64,000 nt of DNA from Victivallis lenta (lineage in GTDB: Bacteria; Verrucomicrobiota; Lentisphaeria; Victivallales; Victivallaceae): positions 154,697 to 218,696 of the forward strand of contig NZ_VUNS01000005.1 in NCBI RefSeq assembly GCF_009695545.1, read 5' to 3'. The position numbers and the translations under genes were made by a program. The notes beneath the pieces were generated by a model that was not told the origin of the DNA, did not search any database, and worked only from the letters and a program-made list of their open reading frames with translations. The stretch's first letter is position 1. Every line of letters starts with the position of its first letter. Positions 33,819 to 43,097 of this stretch are shown here, piece by piece.

Positions 33819-35033
33819 TCAGAACTCCAGTTTGAATATGGGGACCGTATCGTTCAGGCGGTCGGCCGGTATGCCGGTCAGGCGGAGGCCGCTGCCGCGG
33901 TTTTTCTCGTAGACGACCGGGTCGAGCGTCCAGCGGACCGCTTCGCCGGTGTTGAGCAGCGTGACGCGGCGGGGCGCCGTGTTCATCGGCCACAGCCGCA
34001 GCGTGGAGCTTTCGAGAGGGTCCGGACAATGGACGTAAAGCCGGTTTTCCCGCCGGGTGACCGGCAGCTGCGTATTTTCGAGGAGCCCCGCCGCCGGATC
34101 GGCGTCGAATGCTTCGCGGACTCGCTTGAACCAGGTGCCGACGCCTTCGACGACAGCCCGCGCCGGGGGAGGGATGACGCCGTCCGCGTCGGGACCGACG
34201 TTCAGCAGATAGTTGCCTCCCGCCGCGAGGGTGCGGTCGATCCGGTCGAGAAAATAGCGGATCGAGTAGTAGTCCTCATCCTTCCGGTAGCCCCAGCTGT
34301 TGACGCCGACCGACTGGCACGCCTCGACCGGGCGCGGTGCATCCGCGCCGTCCGAATTGGCGGATTCGGGATCGTTGTCGCGCTCCGGCGTCGAGTAGTC
34401 GCCCGGCACGAAGCCGCGATTGTTGATGACGGCGCAGGGCTGCAGCCGGCGGATCAGCTCATGTACCTCCGGCGCCTTGACCTGCGGAACGTTCATATCC
34501 CACCAGATGCCGTGGATGGTTCCGTAGTTCGTGCAGAGCTCGGTGATCTGCCGTTTCAGGAATTCGAGGTATCTGCTCCAGTCGTGGCGGGCCGGATCGG
34601 TCACGATTTCATGGTGACGGCCGATGTTCGGGTAGTTTTCCTGGTGCCAGTCGACGATCGAATAGTAGAATTCGAGCGGCAGCTCCCGCTTCCGGCACGC
34701 TTCCGAAAGCCGGGCGAGGATATCCTGTCCGAAGGGGGTGCTGCCGACGTGGAATTCGGTTTCGCGGCTCGGCCAGAGGCAGAAGCCGTCATGGTGTTTG
34801 GCGGTGATGACCATATATTCGAATCCGTTGCGCAGGGCGAAATCGACCCAGCCGTCCGGATCGAACCGGCGCGGGTTGAATTTTCCGATGAGCTTGCGGT
34901 ATTCGTCCGCGGGGACGCCGCAGCGCTGCTGCTCCTGTTCCTGGATGCCGTTGATCGCATAGAGCCCCCAGTGCAGGAAGAGCCCGAGGCGGCGGCGCAG
35001 GAACCAGTCGCGCCCGTCATTGAATCTGAACAT
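33819..35033 (-). CDS. Alpha-L-fucosidase-family (GH29) glycosidase
   Basis: The 404-residue protein is a GH29 catalytic barrel: RRLGLFLHWGLYAINGI, FNPRRFDPDGWVDFALRNGFEYMVITAKHHDGFCLWPS and NYGTIHGIWWDMNV, whose Asp matches the GH29 nucleophile, then SWGYRKDEDYYS and GGNYLLNVGPDADGVIPP. There is no signal peptide and no C-terminal beta-sandwich beyond a short domain, so it may act in the cytoplasm. GH29 enzymes cut alpha-fucosides; relatives can act on other sugars. It is 12 nt after the big glycosidase gene. Confidence 0.93.
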   Translation of the reverse strand: MFRFNDGRDWFLRRRLGLFLHWGLYAINGIQEQEQQRCGVPADEYRKLIGKFNPRRFDPDGWVDFALRNGFEYMVITAKHHDGFCLWPSRETEFHVGSTPFGQDILARLSEACRKRELPLEFYYSIVDWHQENYPNIGRHHEIVTDPARHDWSRYLEFLKRQITELCTNYGTIHGIWWDMNVPQVKAPEVHELIRRLQPCAVINNRGFVPGDYSTPERDNDPESANSDGADAPRPVEACQSVGVNSWGYRKDEDYYSIRYFLDRIDRTLAAGGNYLLNVGPDADGVIPPPARAVVEGVGTWFKRVREAFDADPAAGLLENTQLPVTRRENRLYVHCPDPLESSTLRLWPMNTAPRRVTLLNTGEAVRWTLDPVVYEKNRGSGLRLTGIPADRLNDTVPIFKLEF

Positions 35034-35045
35034 AAAACCACTCTC

Positions 35046-38000
35046 TCAATTGTCCTGTTTGGTCCGAACGACGCCGAAATCGGCCGCGTTGCGGAAATTC
35101 AGCGGCGTGCCATACAGCATGAGCTGCGTCTTGCGGCCCGGCTTATCCGGATATGCGCCGTTCAGGCCGAAGTCGAAGCCGAATTTCTCCGGTTTCCGCC
35201 CATCCGGAGTTACCGCCCTCCACGGAATCCGCACGGCGGCGAAATAACCTTTTCCGGTTTCCCCGCTGCGGATTTCCACGCCGTTTTTCTGCGGGTCGGC
35301 CATCTGCGGGCTGTACAGCGCCGGAGCCGCTCCCGCAATTCCGGGGCGCAGCAGGAACTGATAGACGCCGGAGGCGTAATTCGCGTTCCCGAGCCCCCCG
35401 CCGGGACGGCGGAAATCGAAAAAGAGCTCCGCGCCGCTGCCGAGAACGCCGGGCCACGGCACCGGCGGCTTCCGGTATGCATCACACGCTTCAAGCTTAA
35501 TGTACAGCGCTTCGTCGTCATATGCAAGGCGGAGCGTGCCGGAGAGTTCGTCCGGGCCGCCCCAGAAGCTCTCTTCCTGAAGCGAAGCGAGTTTCGGAGG
35601 GCGTCCGATCACGGCCTGTTCCGCGCTGTTCAGCGCGATGCCGGGAATCCGGTCCATCGCCTCCGGCGAGGAGAGGTCCGGGGCGGCGGCAAGGCGCGGA
35701 ATGACGATCGACGGCTTGTTGACGATTTCGACGGTGGTACGGTATTCGCCGCCGTCCGGCAGGGCGACCGCGAACGGCAGCCGGATTTCGCGCGGCGCTC
35801 CGGGGCGGAGACGGTAGCTGAATTCGAGGTTGCGCCGTTTTTTCGGCGCGATTTCGATCGTGCCGGCGGCCGGCGTGACCGACGCTTCGCCGGAGGCGAG
35901 CGCGCGAACTGCGGTTTCCCGGTTCCGGCCGCTGCGGTTCAGCAGCGTAAAGCGGATGGTTCCCTGCGCCTCCTCCGGTCCGGTGACCGTGATCCGGTCG
36001 ACCGGGGAGGGCAGGAGTTTCATGCCGGGCCGTTTCGCATGAAGGTAGACGGGCTGTTCTTCGAGGGTGAGCAAATAGCGGTGCATCCCGCCGCCTCCGC
36101 CGTTCGGCTGGAGCTTCGAGCGTTCGCCGTAAAGGGTGACGAGTTCGAGTTCGGGTGAAGGAGAGTCGAGCAGCAGGGAGCCGGTATCGGAGGAGGGCCA
36201 GAGCAGCGCGACTTCTCCGCCGTCCGCCTTGCGGAAGATTCCTCCCCTGACGGCGGCGTCCGCGATGGTGCGCGGGGCCGGATCGGTCAGCACGCCTTCG
36301 AACTGAGCGGCGAGCACGCCGACTGCGAGCGTCAGCAGATTCGGCGTGCGTTCTCCGGCGGCGGTTGCGCCGAGCAGGCTGAAGTTCGGGGAACTTTCGA
36401 GCCACTTTTCCGGATTTTTCGGCCACTTCGGGTTCCAGCCGAAAAAGATGAAGCCTTCGCAGCCGGCCAGCAGGTTGATCGCGGCGTTCTTCACCATCGA
36501 GGCCGAGGCCTGGTATTCGTCGTTGACTTTGCCGGGCCAGGCGTTTTTCGAGACGAAGCCCGGAGCCCGGGCTGCGGTCTTTTCCGCGACTTCGGCCGGC
36601 GGAATCGCTTCGTCCGCCCGGTAGCGCATGACGCAGAGCACACCGGTTTCGGAGTTCATGAAGCGGTTGAGCTTGTGGGTGCGGGCGGCCCGTTTCGCCT
36701 CTTCGAGCATTGCGGCCAGACCGATGCGGTCCGGCTGATTCGGCGTGGTGTAGGTGTGCCAGCTCACCGCGTCCATATCGGCGCCGGAGTCGAGGGTTTT
36801 CTTCATCCACGGCACGAAGGTGCTGGTTCCGCTGATGCCGTAGATGAAGTTCGACGGATCGGCGGCGCGGAGTTCGCGGCTGACGGTGCGGGTGATCTCT
36901 GCGTAATCCTCCGGTTTGTCCGGCATATGGCCGGAGGCGTTCGGTTCGTTTTCGATCTCCCAGCGGCGGATTCTGCCCCGGTAGCGTTCGGCTGCGGCCC
37001 GGATGAAGGCGCCGTAGCTTTTCAGTTCGGGGAAACCGCCCGCCCAGCCCCAGGCCAGCTTCCGCATGCGTTCATACGGCCGCGCCCGCTGCCAGTCGAG
37101 CAGCGGAGTTCCGTAAAGGCAGACGTAGAGTTCGCGGCCCGAGGCGAGTTCCCAGTCGATTTTCTCGTTCCAGTTCCATTCGCCGGGGGGAGTAGCCGGA
37201 TCGAGGCCGTGGTTCCCGTTCCAGTCCCGAACCCATGCCGGGCCGACCACATAGCCCCAGCGCAGGTATTTGTGGGCGAAGCGCAGCGGCAGCGCATCGG
37301 GCCAGAAGCCGAAAAGATTGACATCGGCGTCGTGCAGCCCGAAGAGTCCGGGACCGGCTTTCTCGCCGCGCGGTTCGGCGCGGAAGAAGTGGAAACGGCG
37401 TTCTCTGTCCGCATCGGTTCCCACCGTTTTCACGGTCAGGTGATAGAGGTCGCTCCTGAGTTCAAACGGAAACCGGATCGTTTCGAACCGTTCCCGGCCG
37501 GGCGCGAGCTCGCGGCTTTCGGTCCAGCTCCGGTCGAGCTTGCCGATCTCGCTGACGATCCGGAAGGCGAGGTTGACGCGGCGCGTCTCTCCGGTGGAGT
37601 TCGTCAGCTGAAGCGTCGGGCAGTCCCGCCGGGCCGGTTCGACGGAAACCGCATAGTTGTCGAAGCCGTGGAACACGGCGGTCACGCCGCCGTTTCCGGC
37701 CGCCGGTTCGACCCGGGCCGCGTAATCGTGTTCCCAGTCGAGCTTGAGCGTCGCTCCGCCGGATGCGAGGTGCAGTTCGTCGATCACGGCTGCGTATACG
37801 GAGAGCCGGACCGGGGTGAAGTTTTCCGGAATGCCGATGGCGAGCTGCCGGCTTCCGCCGGTCAGCGTCGCCCGGCCTCCGCCGAATTCGAGCGTGAACT
37901 TCCGCCAGCGGTCCGTCGTCGGCAGTTCGGGCGCGGCGGCGGTTTCCGGACCGGAACGCAGCGCGACGCCGCGCCCGGCGGCCGCCGCCGGAATGACGAC

Positions 38001-38300
38001 TTCAAGCTTTTTGCCGTCCGCGCCGGTGAACACGAGGGCCGCTTTTTCCGCCCGCCGCGGCAGGTCGCGCAGATAAAACGACGCGCTGCTCCGCGCGGCG
38101 GCGGCGAAATGAGGCGCGAGCGGATAAGTGAAGCTGACGTTTTCGAAATCGACGCATTTTCCGGCCGCTCCGCCCGCGACGGGCGGGATGACCGGCACGC
38201 GCAGATTCGCGCCGCCGCCGGAAGGATAAAGCGTGACGGCGGCCGCCGGCTGCACGGCGGCGAGCACTCCCGCCGCGCAGAGAAGGTAGAACGTTCTCAT
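35046..38300 (-). CDS. Large secreted clan-A glycoside hydrolase with CBM9-like C-terminus
   Basis: The 1084-residue protein has a signal peptide (1-22) and beta-rich N-terminal domains (to ~310). A TIM barrel (~315-660) follows with WEIENEPNASGH as the acid/base 'NEP' motif, DAVSWHTYTTPNQ and RFMNSETGV as candidate nucleophile. Next come beta-domains, and a C-terminal CBM9-like domain (~890-1084: WGGPDELSGTLRLAYDDEALYIKLEACD, GSGAELFFDFRRPGG). Clan-A families GH39, GH5 or GH30 fit, but none is certain. It probably attacks a plant or mucin-like polymer outside the cell. It sits 9 nt after the DNRLRE-like gene. Confidence 0.88.
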   Translation of the reverse strand: MRTFYLLCAAGVLAAVQPAAAVTLYPSGGGANLRVPVIPPVAGGAAGKCVDFENVSFTYPLAPHFAAAARSSASFYLRDLPRRAEKAALVFTGADGKKLEVVIPAAAAGRGVALRSGPETAAAPELPTTDRWRKFTLEFGGGRATLTGGSRQLAIGIPENFTPVRLSVYAAVIDELHLASGGATLKLDWEHDYAARVEPAAGNGGVTAVFHGFDNYAVSVEPARRDCPTLQLTNSTGETRRVNLAFRIVSEIGKLDRSWTESRELAPGRERFETIRFPFELRSDLYHLTVKTVGTDADRERRFHFFRAEPRGEKAGPGLFGLHDADVNLFGFWPDALPLRFAHKYLRWGYVVGPAWVRDWNGNHGLDPATPPGEWNWNEKIDWELASGRELYVCLYGTPLLDWQRARPYERMRKLAWGWAGGFPELKSYGAFIRAAAERYRGRIRRWEIENEPNASGHMPDKPEDYAEITRTVSRELRAADPSNFIYGISGTSTFVPWMKKTLDSGADMDAVSWHTYTTPNQPDRIGLAAMLEEAKRAARTHKLNRFMNSETGVLCVMRYRADEAIPPAEVAEKTAARAPGFVSKNAWPGKVNDEYQASASMVKNAAINLLAGCEGFIFFGWNPKWPKNPEKWLESSPNFSLLGATAAGERTPNLLTLAVGVLAAQFEGVLTDPAPRTIADAAVRGGIFRKADGGEVALLWPSSDTGSLLLDSPSPELELVTLYGERSKLQPNGGGGGMHRYLLTLEEQPVYLHAKRPGMKLLPSPVDRITVTGPEEAQGTIRFTLLNRSGRNRETAVRALASGEASVTPAAGTIEIAPKKRRNLEFSYRLRPGAPREIRLPFAVALPDGGEYRTTVEIVNKPSIVIPRLAAAPDLSSPEAMDRIPGIALNSAEQAVIGRPPKLASLQEESFWGGPDELSGTLRLAYDDEALYIKLEACDAYRKPPVPWPGVLGSGAELFFDFRRPGGGLGNANYASGVYQFLLRPGIAGAAPALYSPQMADPQKNGVEIRSGETGKGYFAAVRIPWRAVTPDGRKPEKFGFDFGLNGAYPDKPGRKTQLMLYGTPLNFRNAADFGVVRTKQDN

Positions 38301-38309
38301 GGCGTGCTC

Positions 38310-38954
38310 CTATTCGATTTCGATCGTGAGGAGCGGGTTGTACCGTCTGCCGGAAATCGCGGCGAATTCGCTGGTCCGCCAGCGCCAGGCGCTTCCGGCG
38401 GGAGCATCCGGCGCGGCTTCGAGCCGGAACCCGATCCACCTCGACTTCGCTTTCGCGGCTTCGCGGACGGCTTCGGTCACGTCGATCCGCACGGCCGGGA
38501 GCGGTTTTCCGGCGGTCCTGACCGGTTTTGCTTCGAGCGCGCGGCCGAGCTTCGTGCCGTTGTCGTCCGTGAGTTCGATTTTTCCGTCCGCTTCGGGGGC
38601 GAGATAGAAGTAAAGATCGGTATCGGGGCCGGAGGCCCCCTCCTTGTCCGGATGGCAGCCGTTGTTGCCGTTGAGCCATAGCTGCAGCGTTGCTTTTCCG
38701 ACCGGAGCTGCGAGTTCCGGCAGTTCAAACTCAAAGACCGCTTTGCGGTTCTGTCTCCAGATTTTGCCGGAGTGGACTTCCCGGTCCTCGCCGTCGGCTT
38801 TGAGCGACATGGCGCGGTCGACAATGCCGTCTCCGGTCGAGTCGGTCAGGGCGCCGTCGCCGGCGGGAGCCGTCCGGGTTTCGATCGTCGCCGCCGGAGC
38901 GCTGGAAAAACTGACGGCGAATGCGGCGGCCATGCTCAGGATCAGGTGTTTCAT
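38310..38954 (-). CDS. Secreted DNRLRE-like beta-sandwich protein
   Basis: The 214-residue protein has a signal peptide (MKHLILSMAAAFAVSFSSAPAA). The rest resembles a DNRLRE/TGF-propeptide-like beta domain: NRKAVFEFELPELAAPVGKATLQLWLNG, then RIDVTEAVREAAKAKSRWIGFRLEAA and a closing RRYNPLLTIEIE strand. Such domains occur as accessory modules of polysaccharide lyases and surface proteins. As a free protein here it may bind sugar. It lies between the locus B pseudopilin and large glycosidase. Confidence 0.75.
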   Translation of the reverse strand: MKHLILSMAAAFAVSFSSAPAATIETRTAPAGDGALTDSTGDGIVDRAMSLKADGEDREVHSGKIWRQNRKAVFEFELPELAAPVGKATLQLWLNGNNGCHPDKEGASGPDTDLYFYLAPEADGKIELTDDNGTKLGRALEAKPVRTAGKPLPAVRIDVTEAVREAAKAKSRWIGFRLEAAPDAPAGSAWRWRTSEFAAISGRRYNPLLTIEIE

Positions 38955-38976
38955 CGGTGCCTCCCTGTGGTGCGGA

Positions 38977-39660
38977 TCAGTTGACGGTCGTGTTGTGCCA
39001 GTAGATGTACTGAGCGCGGGTATTGCCCTCGGTGGTCAGGACCTGCCAGTGCAGCGAGCTGGTGTGGCCGTCCGCCCAGAGGATGTTGGTCATGCCGCCG
39101 TGGCGTCCGCTCGGATAGGCCGAGGTCATGGCGGCCGCGGCGATTTCGCCGTTGCCCATGCATTCGCGCCCGTCCACGGCGTAGACCTTCTGGGAGGGCG
39201 AGACGATTTTCGTCACTTTTCTGGGTACGACCGAATTGCCTGTGCCGGCGGTCGCGAAGTAGAGGTAGTTGACGCCGTACATGCCCCAGTATTCGGTGTT
39301 TGCCTTGCTTGCCTTGTATTCGGCGTTGGACATTTCGCGGATCGGGCAGCGGTTGATGACGCTGCGGTCCTTCCGGGCGGCGGAGTAGGCGGCGTTCTTG
39401 TCGTTGTTGTAATAGTAGAGCCGCAGCAGCCGCGAGGACCAGGTCGGACTCGTCCCGTCGGAGCCGTAGGCCGGATAGTAGTTGTCGAAATCGTTGTTGT
39501 AGAACTGGACGAAGGAGCCGAGCTGCTTGAGATTGTTCACGCAGGTGCTTTTCTTGGCCGACTCGCGCGCCTTGTTCAGGGCGGGCAGCAGCATCGAGGC
39601 CAGGATGGCGATAATCGCGATGACGACGAGGAGTTCGATCAGGGTGAAGCTCTTTCTCAT
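38977..39660 (-). CDS. Pseudopilin-like secreted protein, locus B
   Basis: The 227-residue protein starts at ATG 39660 ([20 protein letters not shown]), a class III prepilin signal with a 4-residue basic leader; GAGAGTGCA lies upstream. [26 protein letters not shown] follows. The C-terminus has [21 protein letters not shown], the H-x-DGH motif. The protein would be cut by prepilin peptidase and exported or anchored. It follows its GntR-type regulator by 56 nt and heads the locus B hydrolases. Confidence 0.92.
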   Translation of the reverse strand: MRKSFTLIELLVVIAIIAILASMLLPALNKARESAKKSTCVNNLKQLGSFVQFYNNDFDNYYPAYGSDGTSPTWSSRLLRLYYYNNDKNAAYSAARKDRSVINRCPIREMSNAEYKASKANTEYWGMYGVNYLYFATAGTGNSVVPRKVTKIVSPSQKVYAVDGRECMGNGEIAAAAMTSAYPSGRHGGMTNILWADGHTSSLHWQVLTTEGNTRAQYIYWHNTTVN

Positions 39661-39716
39661 TGCACTCTCCGGTTGGTTGGGATGGATGGAACTGGTCAGG
39701 AAGCCCTTGACGACTT

Positions 39717-40775
39717 TTATTCTTCTCCGCATGATTTGCCCGGCATCAGCCGCGCGACGGTGGACGGGATGACGATTCCAGCGGGGGAGGAGCCGGCCAG
39801 CGCCGCGGTCAGGGCGTCGAGGCAGCCGCGCACCATGAGTTCGGGATCGACTTCGAGCGTGGTCAGCGGAACCGGGCTGGCGAATTCGCAGCCGTGGTTC
39901 ATGTGGGTCAGGATCGCGATGTCGCGCGGAATCCGGAGCCCCTGTTCCAGGATTGCCATCAGGAGTCCCCGGCAGACGACGTCGTGGTTCACCAGAATCG
40001 CATCGGGCCGGTTTTCTCCGGCGAGCAGGAGCTTGCCCTTCTCGTAGCCGTCGGTCTCCTTCTGCCCCCAGCGGAACACCCGGACGGCGGCGCCGGTTCC
40101 GGCCGCGCCCTCCATTGCGCCCTGCTGCTCGCAGCGGAAATCCTCACGGAAATTCGGATACGGCAGCTCCTCCGGCATCATCGACACGACCGCGATATTG
40201 CGGTAGCCGCGCCCGGTCAGGTATTCGACGCCCTTCTTCACCGAGGCGCGCTGGTCGATATGGAACGGTTCGCACCAGGCGGCTTCGGGGTGCTGCTCGA
40301 GGAACTCGGTCAGCTTCGGGGTCCGGTTGCTGGCGATGATCGCCTTGAGTTCTCCGCTGGTGAGGTCCTGTTCGAGATCGAACATCGTGCGGCTGCCCGA
40401 TTCGAAATCGAAATAGATCTTCAGGTTGAGGGCGCGTTCGAGCGACTGCTTCTGGAATTCGTCGAGCAGCTGCGAATAGAGGTGGCTCCGGTCGCGGAAC
40501 GGATTCTTGCCGAATACGAGCGCGATGACGTTGACGCGTTCGCGGGAGCGCACGAAGGTTCCGCGCCGCGGCTGCCTCTCGATGAGCTGCCGCTGAACGA
40601 GATGCTGCAGGCTTTTGTGGATCGTGACCGGCGTCACATGGTAGAGCCGGGCGAGTTCGACGGTCGACGGCAGGCGGGATTTGTCGGGCAGCTCTCCCGA
40701 GACGATCCGGTGCGCCAGATGATCGGCGATCTGCTCCTGCAGCGGCGCGGCGGTGTTGGCTTTGAAGGCGATCAC
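39717..40775 (-). CDS. GntR-family regulator with LacI-type sensor domain, locus B
   Basis: The 352-residue protein starts at GTG 40775 (AGGAG 9 nt upstream). Residues 1-75 form a GntR winged helix ([49 protein letters not shown], then [12 protein letters not shown]). Residues 80-352 are a periplasmic-binding-like effector domain ([54 protein letters not shown]), the architecture of AraR. It likely senses a sugar from the locus. A 41-bp inverted repeat in its promoter is its probable operator. Confidence 0.94.
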   Translation of the reverse strand: MIAFKANTAAPLQEQIADHLAHRIVSGELPDKSRLPSTVELARLYHVTPVTIHKSLQHLVQRQLIERQPRRGTFVRSRERVNVIALVFGKNPFRDRSHLYSQLLDEFQKQSLERALNLKIYFDFESGSRTMFDLEQDLTSGELKAIIASNRTPKLTEFLEQHPEAAWCEPFHIDQRASVKKGVEYLTGRGYRNIAVVSMMPEELPYPNFREDFRCEQQGAMEGAAGTGAAVRVFRWGQKETDGYEKGKLLLAGENRPDAILVNHDVVCRGLLMAILEQGLRIPRDIAILTHMNHGCEFASPVPLTTLEVDPELMVRGCLDALTAALAGSSPAGIVIPSTVARLMPGKSCGEE

Positions 40776-40824
40776 TTTTCCATTCTCCTGATCCGGCTCT
40801 TCCGCAGGGGGACGGAATGCCGTC

Positions 40825-40865
40825 TGGTATATGATTATTTTATCGAGTATAATAATAGTATACCA
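40825..40865. promoter_or_regulatory. 41-bp inverted repeat, probable operator of the GntR regulator
   Basis: Two 18-bp arms (40825-40842 and 40848-40865) match at 15 positions; each ends in TGGTATA outward and contains ATTATT. The element sits in an AT-rich block with several -10-like hexamers (TATACT, TATTAT) on the minus strand, ~50 nt before the GntR start codon, so binding would cover the promoter. Confidence 0.6.
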
Positions 40866-41193
40866 AAGACGGAGGCGAATGTCAATACCCGGTTGGAAAA
40901 TTTTGCGAAAAAAGCCGCCGCCCGTTTTTCCGGAAGCCCGGGGAACGGAACGTTCGGCAGTGAACGGCAGGAACGCGGAAGATACACTCCTGCCGGCTGC
41001 CCGGGCGACAAGAACCTTTCCGGGCGGCCGCGGATTTTTGCCGGTGCCGCCTTTCCGGAAGTGAGGTTCTGTGCGGGGTCACGTCATCGGGAAACGGCCG
41101 GAGGGAAAGGCAGTCGGCCGAACAGATCGATCGGGCCTGTGCCATCCCGTGCCGGAATCGCATATATGACCATACGGCGGCAGATGCGGCAGC
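40866..41193. other. Intergenic region between the GntR operator and the AraC gene
   Basis: About 330 nt contain no frame with a ribosome site or recognisable product. It must include the end of the AraC transcript, but no clear intrinsic terminator is visible. Confidence 0.45.
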
Positions 41194-42210
41194 TCATCTG
41201 CCGACCCCTTCGCGCCGGCAGGTGCGCGGAGAGATGCCGTACTCCTTTTTGAACGCGGTGGAAAATGCGGCGAAATTGTCGTAGCCGCACCGCAGCGCGA
41301 TCACCGAAACCGGCAGCGTGGTGGAGACAAGCAGAGTGTTCGCCCGTTTCAGCCGCAGGTGGTAAAGCACCTGCATCGGAGTGGCGTCGTAGCGTCGTTT
41401 CGCCTGCCGGAGCAGGGTGGATACCGACATGTAGACCTCGGCAGCCATCATCTCCAGGGTCCATTTTTTCTCGAGTGATCCGCTGACCTGCCGCCAGAGG
41501 TTTTCGAACGGATCGTCGGGGGGAGGCTCGGTCTGCACCGACTCCGGCAGATGGAAACTGCGGGCGAGCAGCTCGAGAATCTGGTCGGTGTACGAGGCGA
41601 TCAGGGCTTCGCAGCCGTAAGGCGAACGGTCCGGTTTCAGCCCGAATGCGCACAGGGCGGCGGCCAGATCCATCGAATCGCAGTAGAAGTGCCAGGGCGG
41701 ACGCTCATCGGAGGTGTCGGCCGCCAGGTTGCGGATCACGTGGATCGATTCGAGGGCCAGTCCCTTCATGGCGGCCTCCAGTTGTACCGGCGGTGTTCTT
41801 CGACCGAAAAAAGGCTGCGGCAGTCCGGCAGGAGGCAGGGGGGTATCCGGGGTCAGGTGGAACCAGCAGAAACGCCAGGGGGCGCTGCCGGTCTGTCGGT
41901 AGAACTGTTCCTTTCCGGCCGGCAGGATGCAGAAGGAGCCGGCGCTCTGCTCGTGTGTCTGCGCTCCCGCCGTCACTTCCCCGCTCCCGGAGCATGTGAA
42001 CAGCGCGAAACGGAAGCCCGGTATCCTTCGCAGCCGGAATCCGGGCGTCGCCCGGCTGACGCCGGCCATTCCGATTCCTGCATTGCGCAGTTTCAATATC
42101 GCCGGATGCTTCAGATAGAGCGGCAGGAAAAACTGCGCGGTCTCCCGGGGGATGACGTGTTCCAGGGTGATGCAGGTATTCAGGATGCAGTCCGGATTCA
42201 TCTGTTCCAT
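41194..42210 (-). CDS. AraC-family transcriptional regulator, locus C
   Basis: The 338-residue protein has an N-terminal cupin-like sugar-binding region (FALFTCSGSGEVTAGAQTHEQSAGSFCILPAGKEQFYRQTG) and a C-terminal AraC HTH pair (~235-335: LEKKWTLEMMAAEVYMSVSTLLRQAKRRYDATPMQVLYHLRLKRANTLL, SVIALRCGYDNFAAFSTAFKKEYGISPRTCRR). It is divergent from the locus C pseudopilin gene. Two AraC-like direct repeats 21 bp apart lie next to that promoter, so it is the likely activator. A GGGGAG site precedes the first ATG closely; the ATG at 42201 is an alternative. Confidence 0.95.
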   Translation of the reverse strand: MEQMNPDCILNTCITLEHVIPRETAQFFLPLYLKHPAILKLRNAGIGMAGVSRATPGFRLRRIPGFRFALFTCSGSGEVTAGAQTHEQSAGSFCILPAGKEQFYRQTGSAPWRFCWFHLTPDTPLPPAGLPQPFFGRRTPPVQLEAAMKGLALESIHVIRNLAADTSDERPPWHFYCDSMDLAAALCAFGLKPDRSPYGCEALIASYTDQILELLARSFHLPESVQTEPPPDDPFENLWRQVSGSLEKKWTLEMMAAEVYMSVSTLLRQAKRRYDATPMQVLYHLRLKRANTLLVSTTLPVSVIALRCGYDNFAAFSTAFKKEYGISPRTCRREGVGR

Positions 42211-42305
42211 TACTCCCCGCCGGATGGAAACGACGGCATGATTTCATGATTTCAGCGATTCAACAATAATAAATCCCGTATAAAGCGACAATTCAAGTAA
42301 TTTTG

Positions 42306-42340
42306 ACGATTTTACAAAAAAAAATAACGATTCTGCAAAA
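42306..42340 (+). promoter_or_regulatory. Tandem AraC-type half-sites upstream of the locus C pseudopilin
   Basis: ACGATTTTACAAAA (42306-42319) and ACGATTCTGCAAAA (42327-42340) differ at two of 14 positions and start exactly 21 bp apart, two helical turns, as in AraC I1-I2 sites. The second ends inside the expected -35 region of the TATAAT box at 42361, a class II activator position. Confidence 0.7.
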
Positions 42341-42360
42341 TTATTTTTTATTTTTGAATA

Positions 42361-42366
42361 TATAAT
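42361..42366 (+). promoter_or_regulatory. -10 box of the locus C operon, lacking a -35 consensus
   Basis: A perfect TATAAT sits 58 nt before the pseudopilin ATG, with no -35 consensus at 17-bp spacing, in line with activator dependence. A 5-bp hairpin (GGCAG/CTGCC, 42374-42389) lies at the predicted 5' end of the transcript. Confidence 0.6.
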
Positions 42367-42423
42367 TTAAACAGGCAGATAACACTGCCGCGGTAAACAT
42401 GAAACCCGGAAAGGAATTGTACG

Positions 42424-43086
42424 ATGCATAGGAAATTCACTCTTGTCGAACTGCTGGTGGTGATCGCGATCATCGCCGTTCTTGCATCCATGCTGCTGCC
42501 CGCCCTGAATAAGGCGCGCGAACGCTCGAAGGCCACCGCCTGCACCAACAATCTGAGGCAGGTTTTTCTGACTCAGGCAATTTATGCCGAAGATCACAAA
42601 GGCTGGATGACCCCCGCGCGGACGGAACCGAACTGGGACAGTTGGCTGTATTTCGCCGTCCGCGGCAAATATCTGGAAAAACCCAGAGACGGCTCCCGCC
42701 CCTTCCTGATGTGTCCCTCGCTGGCCGCCGGATGGACAAACGGCTGGTGGCACGGGTTGTACGGCGGCATTTACGGTATCAACCGCGGGAAAGATCCCGA
42801 CAGCCCGGCAAGTTACATGAACGGTACAGGAGAGTACCGCTGGTGCCAACGGCTGACGGCCTTCCGAAATCCGAGCCGGAGAGATATTTTCGCCGACAGC
42901 AGATACAATTCGACCTACGGGTTGTACGATCATAACGGTGAATCCGACAGCTGGGGGAAATGGTGGGTTCAGGTGCGGCACGGCGGGAAGAGCTCCATGC
43001 TCTTCGCCGATGGGCATGCGGTGTTGATGTCTCCGGAGAAACTGAATGCCGATTATAATTTCAAGAACCGCATCCACCTGTATTGA
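42424..43086 (+). CDS. Pseudopilin-like secreted protein, locus C
   Basis: The 220-residue protein begins [20 protein letters not shown], a class III prepilin signal, followed by [24 protein letters not shown]. The C-terminal [27 protein letters not shown] is the H-x-DGH motif. ATG 42424 follows AAAGGAATTGTACG. It is first in an AraC-controlled operon and is followed 11 nt later by a secreted glycosidase. The role is probably surface assembly or substrate binding. Confidence 0.93.
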   Translation: MHRKFTLVELLVVIAIIAVLASMLLPALNKARERSKATACTNNLRQVFLTQAIYAEDHKGWMTPARTEPNWDSWLYFAVRGKYLEKPRDGSRPFLMCPSLAAGWTNGWWHGLYGGIYGINRGKDPDSPASYMNGTGEYRWCQRLTAFRNPSRRDIFADSRYNSTYGLYDHNGESDSWGKWWVQVRHGGKSSMLFADGHAVLMSPEKLNADYNFKNRIHLY

Positions 43087-43097
43087 AAGGAGTCCCG

